64,000 nucleotides of DNA from the NCBI GenBank assembly GCA_019426215.1, contig CM033393.1:3444046-3508045 (forward strand). Direction: 5' to 3'. The notes under the pieces are model-generated. The model searched no databases. It worked only from the letters and a program-made list of their open reading frames with translations, and was not told where the DNA came from. Every line of letters begins with the position of its first letter. Position 1 is the first letter of the stretch. This stretch comes from Buddleja alternifolia. Taxonomy: Eukaryota; Streptophyta; Magnoliopsida; Lamiales; Scrophulariaceae. Positions 53,905 through 64,000 of the stretch are shown here, piece by piece. Position numbers and translations under genes: made by a program.

Positions 53905-56832
53905 AACATCAATGTACTTGTAAGTTCCATTCGTAATTTCGATAATATTTTTGTGTCAAAGTGGCAAGATGTTGGTGCATGTTTTGATAGATTTTTTCAG
54001 GAGCTTTTTACCTCTTCCCTCCCCTCATACCCTGAAAATCTTGAAAATTTGGTCCCCTGCATGATCACCAATGAGGATAACAACACTCTCTTGGCCATCC
54101 CCTCCCCTCAGAAATTAAACATACGGTTTGGGCAATGGCAGCCAATAAAACGCCCGACCCCGATGGCATGTCGCCTTTGTTCTACAAGTCTTATTGGAAT
54201 ATTATCGGCAATGATGTTATCAAACCCGTTACTCATTTTTTCAAAACGGGACATCTTTTGAAAGCCATGAACCATACGTTTATTACCCTTATTCCTAAAA
54301 AAGACAAAGCTTCTCGTGTTGACCAATACCGCCCCATTAGCCTTTGTAATGTGAGTTATAAAGTCATTTTGAAGATTCTTGGCCTCAAAATCAAACCTCT
54401 TCTTGATAAACTTATCTCTCCTACTCAAACTGCTTTTGTCACCAGTATAAACATCACTGATAATTCTATCATGTCACATGAGCTTATGCACACGATTAAT
54501 AATCAAAGTGGTAAGAAAGGGTACATGGCGATAAAAATAGACATGGTAAAAGAGTATGATAGGGTCGAATGGAATTTGTTAGTTGATATCCTACTTAATT
54601 TTGGTTTTGATCCTATTTTTGTTGGTTGGATTCGGACTTGTATTGCTACTACTAGTTTCTCGACTCTTGTCAATGGCCCTCCTTTTGGTTTTTTCTCGCC
54701 TTCTCGGGGAATAAGGCAAGGTGATCCTCTATCACCTTACCTTTTCCTCTTGTATTTTGACCTTTTATCCCGTATGATTCATAGGGTGGAAGAACACAAT
54801 CTGATTCAAGGAGTCAAGATTAGTTGAAGCAGCCCGCCAATCACTCACCTCATGTATGCGGATGATCTTCTTATTTTTGGACAAGGCGATGAAGCTAATG
54901 TGATTAATATTCGAGAATGTCTTGAGGGCTATGGCAGCTGGTCGGGTCAGATCGTTAGCAAAGAAAAATCAATCATCCATTTTAGCAAAAATGTTCCTCG
55001 GTTATCCAGAAAATCCTTTTGTGCGAGGCTGGGCTTTCGAGAGTGCAATCACAAAAGTAAACATCTTGGTCTCCCGTTTTGTAAGCCGGCTTCAAAGATG
55101 GCAGATTACTCAGAGCTTATTGACAGAATTAGTCGCAAGCTTTGTGGATGGAAATCTAAATGTTTGGCCCAATTTAGTTGCAATGTGCTTATTAAAAGTG
55201 TGGCCCAATCGATTCCGAATTATTTTATGTCCTTATATCTTTTGCCAGTTTCTGTGTGTGATAAGGTGGATCAAATTATTCGTAATTTATGGTGGGGTGA
55301 TAAGGAGGGGCATCGCGGTATTCATCTTAGGAGTTGGGAATTTCTCTGTATGCCAAAGGATTGTGACGGTTTGGGTTTGAGGAGGATGAAAGACATGAAT
55401 AGAGCTTTAGTATCTAAACTTGCATGGGAAGTTTGTGACTATTCAGCCTCTACCTGGAAAACTCTTCTTACATCCAAATACCTTAAAGATGATCAGCTCC
55501 TTAATCAAGGCCCGCTCTTCATCTTATTGAGGGTTTTAAACTTTCTGCTCTTCATCTGTCAGATTCGGACAAGGCCCGCTCTTACTCTACTCGGTTCTTC
55601 TTAGACCAGATGTCATCTACATGGAATATTGACAAGCTCTATTCTTTCTTTCCCCATAACATGCTTTCAGAAATTCTCAAAATCAGAATTCCAGCTCTGC
55701 TAGAACCCCGGAGGATCCTTTGGACCCCCTCCAAATTAGGTTTGTTTTTAGTCTCTAGTGTATATAGACAGGACCAAAGTGTTAGATTTAGTGAAGAGCG
55801 GTTTCGGGAGAAAACCTTTTGGAAAAAACTTTGGAAAGCTAAATTGCATGAGAGATTAAAATCTTTCTATGGAAAATTTCGGTTGGTATCCTTCCTACTT
55901 GTGATAAACTTTCGAGATTCATGCCTCATATTGATTCCTTGTGTCTGCTTTGTGGTAGAGAGACAGAAACAATTGATCATATTTTCCTATCTTGTGATAT
56001 CTCTAGAAGATTGTGGTGGAGTTCTAAGTGGGCTTTTAGATTGGATAAATATCAAAACTGGAACATTACTCAATGGCTGGAATTTATTTTGGATCGGTGC
56101 AATCTGGCTTTTGAATCGATGGCTCAAAATCTTGAATTTACTACTTATGCAGCTATGATTCTGGATAGCACATGGAAATTTCGAAACAAAGTGCTTCATG
56201 GCGAAGCCCTGGATTCTAGTGAGGCCCTCATTTGCCAAATCGATTCTTGTGTTAAAGAGCTCCTCCTATGCCAGATTTTAAAGATCAAGAAGTCGATCCG
56301 GAGGGAGATTGACCCGGATTTGGAGATGCTGAGCCCTTTTACTTTGATTGCTAATGTTAACGCTGCCTTCAAAGATGGTCTTATGTGTGCGGGGTTGAGT
56401 GTTCGGGATGTGAAAGATTCCTTCATCTTTGGGGCTACTAAATTTGGTCATGCAGTGGATGCTTGCGAGGCCGAGTCAATGGCAATCCTTGAAGCTTGTT
56501 TGTGGTTGCAACGTGCTAATGTTGAAGATACCCTTATCCAAAGTGACTGCCTTGTTGCGGTGAATAATGTGATCGAGTCATCCATGGTGGTTGATTGGAG
56601 ATATCGAGTTACAACATTGGCTGTTAGGCAGCTTTTTGCCACCTTCCATAAATGGAAGATCCATTTTGTTAATCGTAATATGAATTCGGTGGCCCATAAT
56701 ATTTGTAGTTGGGGCTTTGAGAGGAATTGGCCGGGCCCTATTCCACTTGATTCTATTCCTTCGAGCTTGTTTTGTAATGAAGGGATTATTATCCCTAACA
56801 TTGTTTTTCCCGGTCGTACCGGTTATGGTTGA
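53905..56832 (+). pseudogene. LINE ORF2 reverse transcriptase with RNase H
   Basis: RT blocks include KTPDPDGMSPLFYKSYW, HTFITLIPKKDKAS, YRPISLCNVSYK, FGFFSPSRGIRQGDPLSPYL and the catalytic MYADDLLIF (54852). Then comes a zf-RVT motif CLLCGRETETIDHIFLSC (about 55940) and an RNase H-like end with CEAESMAILEACLW and IQSDCLVAV. Lesions: frameshift near 54115, in-frame TGA at 54825-54827, a frame break near 55600, and a one-base shift near 55858. In the RNase H the first catalytic Asp is replaced by Asn (NVNAAFKDG). It cannot encode an active protein. Confidence 0.88.
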
Positions 56833-56860
56833 ATGAATATCTTTTTCCTATCAAAAAAAA

Positions 56861-57530
56861 TGTTACTTTCATTTTAAAATATAAATAAGGACATCTATAA
56901 TGTATATTTATACTTTATTTTTGTATATTATGAAATCACAAACTTGTTTTTAGTAAAGATATGCTACCTCTCTCTCTCTCTATATATATATATATAATAA
57001 CACTAGTACTTTAATGATTATCGAAAAATGATATTCAAAACAAGAAAATACATTAAATATTGATTACTATATATAAGGGTACATTTGTTATTTTCAATTT
57101 AATAAATAATAGAAAAATAGGATTGAATGTTATTACCCTAGTTTAGTAATTTTTTACTGAGCCTTGTCGATTCTATAATAAATGGGATAAAAAAGGTGAT
57201 TCACTCTAATTAAATGCAATTGAATGAAGATTTCAACCAATCGAAAAAACTTGCGGAGCAATGCTGCTGAATTACATTAATTATTCTAGTAACGTAGATA
57301 AAAGTTTAGGCTACGGTTATAGTGTGTGTCGTAGCACACCAAAAATATTATTTATCCTACCTTGATACCTAATGCAATAGCGGTAAGCAATTATCAAACC
57401 CAAGAGAGTATAGATCAATTACAATTATTAAATAGCTTATGAAACTTACGTAAGAGGGGGGGGGGGGGTTGCAACTGTACGAAATCTAAACAAATGAAAA
57501 TGTAAAGAAAGTAATTAAATGATAGATTTG
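56861..57530. other. Intergenic, (CT)n(TA)n microsatellite
   Basis: A CTCTCTCTCTCTCTATATATATATATAT microsatellite lies at about 56970-56997 and a G10-13 run at about 57456-57468. No gene is seen. The right part belongs to the repeat into which the retroposon at 57546 inserted. Confidence 0.6.
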
Positions 57531-57545
57531 AACAATAAAGTAAAG

Positions 57546-58098
57546 TAACAATTCCTGAGGCATCTCTATCTCTCTCTCTCCACATCTCTCTCTAAACCTT
57601 GGCCTTTTTTTTTCTTTTATTTTTCTCCGTCGGTGATGACTTGGTGAAGCAGTCATCCACTTCACCACTGCTACCACCACCATCGTCGGCGGATTGAGTT
57701 GGAGCACCCTTTTTCAAGTTGTACATCACATCTTCAAATCTGACGAGATGGATATTAATCTAACGAGACAGAGACAGATCTGACGAGATGAAGATGGGTG
57801 ATACGTAAGTTTTTGTATATTGTTTTAGATTTTTTGTTTAGCATTTATTTTCTCTCATATGAGAATTTGCTTTCTTTCTCGAATGAGAGTTTTATCTCTC
57901 ATTGAACAGGAGTTGCACAAGAATTTTCTTGTGTTCGTTTGTGAATTCTTAAGATTTGTTATCTTCAAGAAACTTAATAGTTGGTATTTCAGATGTTCTT
58001 ACTACATTGTTTGAGTCGATATGAATTGTATTGTTCCAAGCATTGTAAACTTTCGATTGAATGATATATAAAATCGATTTTTCTTCAAAAAAAAAAAA
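57546..58098 (+). mobile_element. Poly(A) retroposon with perfect 15-bp TSD
   Basis: Flanked by AACAATAAAGTAAAG at 57531-57545 and 58099-58113. It ends in an A14-16 tail (58087-58100), so it was inserted by LINE-type target-primed reverse transcription. No polymerase III boxes are visible, which argues against a SINE. On the minus strand 57590-57735 reads as the C-terminal end of a protein (MYNLKKGAPTQSADDGGG...SSPTEKNKRKKKAKV, stop), antisense to the poly(A) strand. It could be a processed transcript or a truncated LINE with captured sequence; the source gene is not recognised. Confidence 0.8.
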
Positions 58099-58113
58099 AA
58101 CAATAAAGTAAAG

Positions 58114-59110
58114 CCCAATCAATTGTAATTTCCCATCATCTTCTCGATTTGATCATAGATACGCAAGATTAATTCTAGTTGAGTAGCCAACTAAGAAAAA
58201 CAAAGATAGCAATGAACCTCTTGCTTTTTTCTTAAGCGTAATTTATCAACGGATAGCCAATCGATAAATTCTAACTCCTAAAGTGCATCTAAAGACTAGG
58301 CCTGCGATTCATTTACAGAGAAGCATTAATCACAAAAAGAGAGTTGACATCAATAGTCAATCCACCTAGCATGAATTAAATCTAATGACATTGATTTTTT
58401 CGTAAGGACCTAATATCAATCATTCATCAATATTAATCCCTAGTTGCTACTAAGTAAGGCCTAATTGATAGCAATTTAACCTTAACTAGAAATGTATCAA
58501 TCAAACACAACAACAAAGTGTACATCTAAGCTAAGCATTTCATCAAACACTTGATATGTAAACAAGAAAACAATTACTCAACAAAGAAATTATATTAAGA
58601 ACAATAATCTCACAAATCAAGATGATGATTTCGAATTACAATTGCCCAAATGAGGTCTTTAGCCTCTAAATGTCATCTTTAAAGCTTAAAAATCCCAAAA
58701 AGTGCAAAAATCCAAAGAGGAACAAGACTTGGGGGAAAAGATAAATCCAAAATGGGTCAAAAATCTATTTATAGCTCTACAAATCGGGTAAAATCCAAGA
58801 AATTCGAGCTGGAGCAAGCATAATGTCTCGCTCCATCGCAAGACTTGAAGCTACGCAAGGCTCGCGATGGAGCAAGCCTTTTTGCTTGCTCCAGCCTGAG
58901 CTCGAGTAGCTCGCGGGTACGTTTTGGGGCTATCTCGCTCTTCTCGGTCGTTCTCAAACATCCCGACTTCATTTGGGGCTCTCAATCTCGACCAATTTCA
59001 CATTTTTTCTAGTAAAAAACTCCAACCATCGTACAAGATAAAATCAAGAATTTGGACGAGCAATTATAAAGGAATATTTCATAAAATTATTGGAATTAGA
59101 AGAGATTGTT
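58114..59110 (-). mobile_element. Probable LTR-type repeat (minus orientation), unclassified
   Basis: Sequence such as TTGCCCAAATGAGGTCTTTAG, many (A/C)AATC tracts and short GC-rich inverted pieces (GCTCGCGATGGAGCAAGC against GCTTGCTCCAGC, 58858-58897) looks like a long plant LTR read backwards. The retroposon at 57546 split it, so it extends left of 57531. No TG...CA ends or coding region were identified. Confidence 0.35.
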
Positions 59111-60430
59111 AAGTGAGTAAAACACTTATCAGGTTATAACTTATATGTTTTAGAAAAAAGTATTTTTATTTTTATAACTAATTTTAAAAATAAATATACG
59201 CACTTAGTGTCATTTTTAAATGAGTATATTCAGTTTCACTCTAATACATTTTCTAGTGCAACTAACAATCATTCATCTTATAAATAACCTCATACATTAT
59301 CCCAATTTATTTTCTCTCTATTACTTAACAATTATCCTATGTATATTTTGTTGTACTGTCCAATATTTTATATATCAACCAATTTGTTATTTTATTTTCT
59401 CCTGAATTATATTTATAATACTTCTTGTAATCAATATTTCTTACACATTTACTTCTTTATTTTGGATTTTTTTAAATTAACTTCTTTAATGATATTTAAT
59501 TTAATTATATACTTTAGTTAGTTTAATTCATTTTATATTTTGAAGGTTTAAATTTTTAACTGCATTTTACATATCATAATGTGTATTTTTTATTCATATA
59601 TTATATTTTAATTACGAATTTAATTATGTTTCTTGATTAAATAGGTTTTGATATTATATCTGGGCGTTGGGGGTAAAACAAATATTATTTACAATTAAAC
59701 TTATATGCAAGTACTATAAATTTAATAAAACATTAACGTATAAATACTGAAGTAAATTAACTAATTATTAATAAATTATATATTTAATTAACCAAGTAAT
59801 ACTGAAGTAATATTTAATTATAATATTTTGGTCCTTCCACGCAACATGTGCCATTTTACTTATAAAATTGAGAAATTCCCTAATTAAAAACTCACGTGCA
59901 ACATGTGCTATTTACTGGTATTCTTTATCTAAAAATATTGGTGGAGGTTCTCTTACATCTCTTTTGTTATAGCCAGAATTTTGAGTTTGGGGGACGAACT
60001 CAAAGAAAAGGAAAAAAAGCGTGATATATTTCGATTTTGAGGGGGGAGAAATTCAAATATCAAAAATTTTGTAAGGCAAAAAATATAAGTTTTCAAAATT
60101 CAGGGGGGGGGGGGGGGGGGGGCGGCGAGCGCAACCTCCAGCACCCCCCACCCCAACACCCACCACAATCCCTAGTTCTTTGACTCCCTTGACGCTGCAA
60201 CTTCAATTACTATCTATTGGCAAATGTAGCTTTTGTTGTTTTTTGGCGAGAGAAAAAATACTTTTGGTCCCATACAATGTGGGAAGTTGCATTTTTGGTC
60301 CCGTTCTTTTCGAACTCGACACTTTTAGTCCCTTAGGAGTTAAAATGGTGCACTATTAGTCCTCTTCGTCAATTTTTTGACTAAATTTATCACGTGGAGG
60401 TCACGTGCCGTTAGATAGGGCCCTTTGCAA
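59111..60430. other. AT-rich sequence with G20 run, no gene
   Basis: 59111-59960 is extremely AT-rich with no coding features. A run of 20 G lies at 60103-60122, followed by GCGGCGAGCGC and C-rich sequence. 60245-60420 holds TTTTGGTCCC and TTTTAGTCCC blocks similar in style to the fold-back element in the first P450 intron. Confidence 0.5.
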
Positions 60431-61170
60431 GTTCTTCAAAATATTTGGTGGCTACCTGGAAATGATGAGGGAAAATAGAAAATAAAACAAATCAGAAAAA
60501 TATACAAAAATCGAAACCATACTATAAAATAAACTTTGAAAATTAGAAAATATTTTTGGAAAAAAAAAGAGAAAATAATAGAAAGTAAATAGAAAAATTC
60601 CAAAAAAATATAAAATACTTCCAAAATATTTTGAAAAATAAAATAACCAGAAAAAAACAAAAATCTTTTTGTAAATAAGAAAATATTCAAAAAAATAAAA
60701 ATGAGAGTAAAGAAACACTCTCGAAATCAATTAATAATTCAAATAGTTAAAAAAATATCAGAAAAACAAATAGAAAAAATTGGAAAACATTTCTAAAAAT
60801 CAAAATTATTAAGAAAACTAATAAAAACCAAAAAAAAATATAAAAATAAGTTTGAAAATCAGTAAATAATTCAAGAAAATCCAAAAAAAATTCAGATTAA
60901 TTCAAAAAAAAAAAACAATTTTGGAAAATCAAAAAATATATAAAAATAAAAATAAAATCAGAAAAAACAACTACAAAATATTCTGAACTAAGAAAGCTCT
61001 TCACAAGATTCTAAGATATTAAGAAAAAAATTAGAAATAATTCTAGAAAATATGAAAACAAATAATAAACACGTAGAAAAATTAGAAAACAGTTGTAAAA
61101 CTACAAAATATATGAAAAATCAAAAAACGTATCTTTTATACATTAAATATGCAGAATATATAAAATAATA
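60431..61170. repeat. A-rich, strand-asymmetric low-complexity block
   Basis: For about 740 bp the plus strand is made of short GAAAAA, CAAAAAT and AATAGAAAA words with few C, G or T. The long open frames on the minus strand (rich in Phe, Ile and Leu) are by-products of this composition. Confidence 0.8.
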
Positions 61171-61531
61171 GAAAAATAAGGAAAGAATAGAATCATTTTC
61201 TTCAGCACCGCACCTCGACACAACCCCATTAGTATACTTCCATCCCTATCTAACCAAACCATCCCACCCGACTGCAACCTCCGCTACCAAACTCCCCATC
61301 TCTCCCCTCCCCAAACACCACAATTGATCTCTCATGCCACCGCTGTGCCATCAAGCCTCAAATCAAAATCCAAGTCACCCAAGATTTATGCATCATAAAT
61401 CAAAACAAAAAAGAAAATTGAAGAGAATCTTCATAGATTTCATTTTGTGAAGTCCTCGCTATCCTTCCAAAATGGGTGCCATGCTAGGTGGGGGGAGGGT
61501 GGGAGCTACTTTGAATTCCATCTTTGTAGTT
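61171..61531. other. No gene seen
   Basis: Moderately C-rich unique-looking DNA between the A-rich block and the LTR. No supported feature. It is the 3' flank of the second Sirevirus-like element. Confidence 0.5.
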
Positions 61532-63013
61532 TGGTGGTCTCAAGTGGCATACGAAAGGGTCTAGAAGGGGGGGGGGTGAATAGACCCTGAAGTCTTTTTC
61601 GACTTCAAAACATTTGTATCACTTTTAAAGATTTGAACGCTTTAGTAAAGATAATTTAGACTTAGTGATTTTAGCAATTTATCAACGTAGGGTAACGCTT
61701 AGATCGCTTAATCAGGGTTACCACAACATAAATAATTTTTAGCGTTCGATTAGTTAATTAATCGCTTTGCAATTGTCTTTTTCAGAATGAATGATGTAAT
61801 ATGAAAATAAGACAACAAAAAAATACAAATGACACAAGATATATAAGGTTCACTGGGTGACGTAATCCCAATTACGTCCTTCTTCTCCTTTTTCACTTGG
61901 AGGAATTTACTAGGATGATTATAAAAGAATCACACAGAATCTTCTACAAGATAGTAAAGGATGAAAAAAGATCTCGGGCTCCTTGACCACACAGATTTCA
62001 GCACCAATGAAGATCGTCTTCTACAAGCTTCTCTCACTCAGAAATACTGCTTGAAAAGGAGTTTCAACAACTTTTTCACTCAGATGAAAGGTTGAAGGTT
62101 TGTCACAAGGTTTTGTTTGTTTTTGGGAAGTTCAAACAACTTGGAATATCTCATAGGAATTTAGGTTTCTTCTTTGGAAGAGGTTTGAGATATTTGTGAC
62201 TGTCTGGAATGTAGATAAAAAGCTTGAAGAAGTTTTAGCTATGGAGTTTCTAAGCTTTTTCTAAGCAAGTTTTTTTTTCTTGTGCATGTACGTAATTTTC
62301 TCTTGTAATATTATGTACCGTACTTTTAGGGTTTGCTAAAGGTAATGTATTTATAGGCAATTCTTAGGATCTATCCATTGGACACATGTAAGAGAGTGCC
62401 TCTCACGCGACCCGTGATTCTACCTAAAACCTGACATTTTTGAAAATCTGTTGGCACCGATTGGATGGGAGCAGCTATAAATTTTGAAGTTCTGACAGTC
62501 TAGTCAAAAAGGTGGCTTGTCCACAAGTCACAATGGCTTATCACATTTAATGCTCTTGTCAGGCATTTAATGCATTTGAATTTATTTCCCGTTGAAAATA
62601 AATGTCCGTTGAATGATTGCATTTAAGTCCTTCGTGACTTGAGGATTTATTTCAGGTGAATCTGACATCGGTCTCTTAAGTGCTTTAAGCGCTTGATCCA
62701 TAAATCCTAAAAAAAGGTCCTTTAGCGTTTGACGGACCCTAAGAAACAAATCTTCATCTCTGGTTGGCTTCAAACGCTGATCTTCAACTTCTTCTCTAAT
62801 ATATTCACCTAGAATTCTATCAGCGATTCAGTATCTAATACTTAGTGTAAAATCTACAAAGATAAAAATTACAAGCCTAAACAAAATAACAATAACAAAC
62901 TTTCAAACGCTTAAACAAAGATCTATGAAAACATAAACTTACATTTTATTTGGAGTCTAACATTGAATCCTATCTTGTCATCATCAAAACATCTAACATG
63001 AAATTTCCTAACA
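61532..63013 (-). mobile_element. 3' LTR of Sirevirus-like copy 2
   Basis: Minus strand reads TGTTAGGAAATTTCATGTTAG at 63013 to GAGACCACCA at 61532, 1482 bp. It matches the LTR at 18861-20346 throughout, including the CACTGGGTGACGTAATCCC-like region (GTGAACCTTA, ACCACCCAG in the other copy) and the C run near the end (G10-11 at about 61568 on the plus strand). A polypurine tract AAAAAGCGGGAAA precedes it. Confidence 0.85.
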
Positions 63014-63262
63014 ATTTCCCGCTTTTTGATGATATCAAGACTTTTAACTCTTATAACTCTTTTATAATTTAAGAGTTACTTAAAAGAAAAGCCTAAATGA
63101 ATATAAGTTAGTGTTTGAAAAAATTAGTAAAGTTAGCTAAAGTTAGATTAGCTTCAACAAGTTGTTTCAGCATAAATCATTCATATATTGAAAGAATAAG
63201 CATACATGATTTATACTGAAAGTAATATAAAAGCGACAACAGAAATACAAAAAAGAATTCAT

Positions 63263-64000
63263 TCACTTTTTCTGTCGCTTTGCTCTTTCTTCGCCTTGGA
63301 GAACTTCTAGTGCTAAGTCCATCAGGAGACGATCAATGTCGATCATTGTCGTATGTTGAACTTTATCGTAATCATGCCTATGAAGTCTAGCGCTTTCATT
63401 AAGTTCTAACAACCTTTCCGTCCATTCTCTTGGAGAAATTCCAAGTTCACGAATTAAATCGTGAGAGATATCTTTTCTTGGATCTTTTGACGGTTTCCAA
63501 TTGATAGGTCGTCTTAGCGGTCCGGCAAAAGGTTGAAATCCCATACTTTCCAAGAAATTGACGTCCAATTCCGGAAGCTGATATCTTCCTAGATAATACC
63601 TTGGCTTTCTCTTTTTAGTTAACATCTTCTTGATGCTCACTAGTTCTTCAAACATTGATCGCCAATTTTTATTATCTGCCTTTGATATTGCTTTGGACGC
63701 TTGATGCTTTTCTGTATTTTCCCCATTCTTGGCATCATCAAGAGAGGTTTTCAACTCAGCGACTTTTCTTCGCAAGAGTCGAACTTCGTCAATTAAGAGA
63801 GCAACTTGTTAAGCGATGCTCTGAGCAGCGGCATCAGTAGAAAGGTGTCTTTCAGCATCAGCCGAAGCGCTCTGAGCTAAGTGACAGTTGAATTCGGATG
63901 AGAGTTCAGCGACAAGTGGTGATATGTTGTTCATGACTGTAACAGTGCTTTTATTTGCAGCGTTTACAATATCACGACTTCGTGTATCAGACACTATTCG
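63263..64000 (-). pseudogene. C-terminus of Sirevirus-like accessory (env-like) protein, copy 2
   Basis: Continues beyond the window. Reads SDTRSRDIVNAANKSTVTVM, a stop TAA at 63811-63809, then a coiled-coil (LLRRKVAELKTSLDDAKNGE), KKMLTKKRKPRYYLGRYQLP, LDVNFLESMGFQPFAGPLRR, and a final helix-rich part ending GEERAKRQKK at 63263. It covers and extends past the broken end of copy 1 (18085-18720) and lacks copy 1's two tandem duplications, so it shows the family's normal C-terminus. The function is not established. Confidence 0.75.

Larger units (their letters stand above)
53278..56860 (+). mobile_element. L1-type LINE, internally deleted, with A-rich 3' end
   Basis: Starts with an ATG and SNLAAWNVRGLNNPGRQ, the usual beginning of plant L1 ORF2 (endonuclease). 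The endonuclease is lost after about 40 codons at a CACTA-like segment (53393-53904). From 53905 the pre-RT linker, RT, zinc finger and RNase H follow. The end is an A8 run at 56853-56860 after the TGA at 56830. No clear target duplication was found. Confidence 0.85.

Noticed and set aside
57486..57707. Minus-strand 73-codon frame as a gene
   Set aside because: It crosses the boundary of the retroposon and its target duplication, so it is a chance frame; a different minus-strand frame inside the insert is the more plausible coding relic.
60436..60730. Two minus-strand Phe/Leu-rich open frames as membrane proteins
   Set aside because: They come from the A-rich low-complexity block; no start context, homology or codon structure.

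Overview
This is nuclear DNA of a flowering plant, most likely a eudicot. The signs are spliced genes with GT...AG introns, a very AT-rich background, two CYP71-clan cytochrome P450 genes, and dense nested plant transposable elements (Ty1/copia, Ty3/gypsy, LINE, SINE, MULE, hAT, CACTA and several MITEs). I see no prokaryotic operon, no CRISPR array and no rRNA or tRNA gene. Apart from the P450s, almost all coding sequence belongs to mobile elements in different states of decay. Homologies were judged by eye from motifs; no search or alignment program was run.

Layout. 1-4.7 kb: a P450 gene on the + strand with two frameshifts and a 2.1-kb intron that carries a fold-back element. 4.9-10.4 kb: old Ty1/copia debris, including a 2.2-kb head-to-head LTR palindrome. 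10.8-20.3 kb: a 5'-truncated Sirevirus-like copia element (pol, polypurine tracts, long accessory/env-like region, 1.49-kb 3' LTR); its accessory region was later hit by a 261-bp MITE. 20.3-30.2 kb: more copia debris with a second head-to-head LTR junction, one complete 1.65-kb LTR and a SINE. 30.5-33.3 kb: a gypsy-type LTR ending at a primer-binding site. 35.0-37.3 kb: a CACTA-type Ulp1/C48 protease gene and its subterminal repeats. 37.7-39.5 kb: an intact-looking P450 gene on the - strand. 39.8-50.2 kb: a structurally complete 10.4-kb Mutator-like element. 50.4-56.9 kb: a fold-back element, an hAT element with perfect 8-bp target duplication, and a LINE. 57.5-58.1 kb: a poly(A) retroposon. 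61.5-64 kb: the 3' end of a second Sirevirus-like copy on the - strand, running off the window.

The most interesting object is the Mutator-like element at 39817-50201. It has ~166-bp terminal inverted repeats, a perfect 9-bp target duplication, eight palindromic subterminal motifs, a MURA-type transposase read inward from the right end, and a plant-mobile-domain (PMD) gene read inward from the left end. In the middle sits a divergent pair of small, apparently paralogous genes of unknown function. They share a compact intergenic region with the same TATA-like element facing each way and four ~21-bp-spaced copies of ACCCGTGAC. The element lies about 340 bp upstream of the P450 start codon. Its coding lesions are few and many look like C-to-T transitions, as expected for methylated, silenced DNA.

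The two P450 genes share exon structure and are each other's obvious relatives. They point toward each other across ~33 kb of mobile DNA, so they probably arose by local duplication followed by element accumulation, with one copy now damaged.
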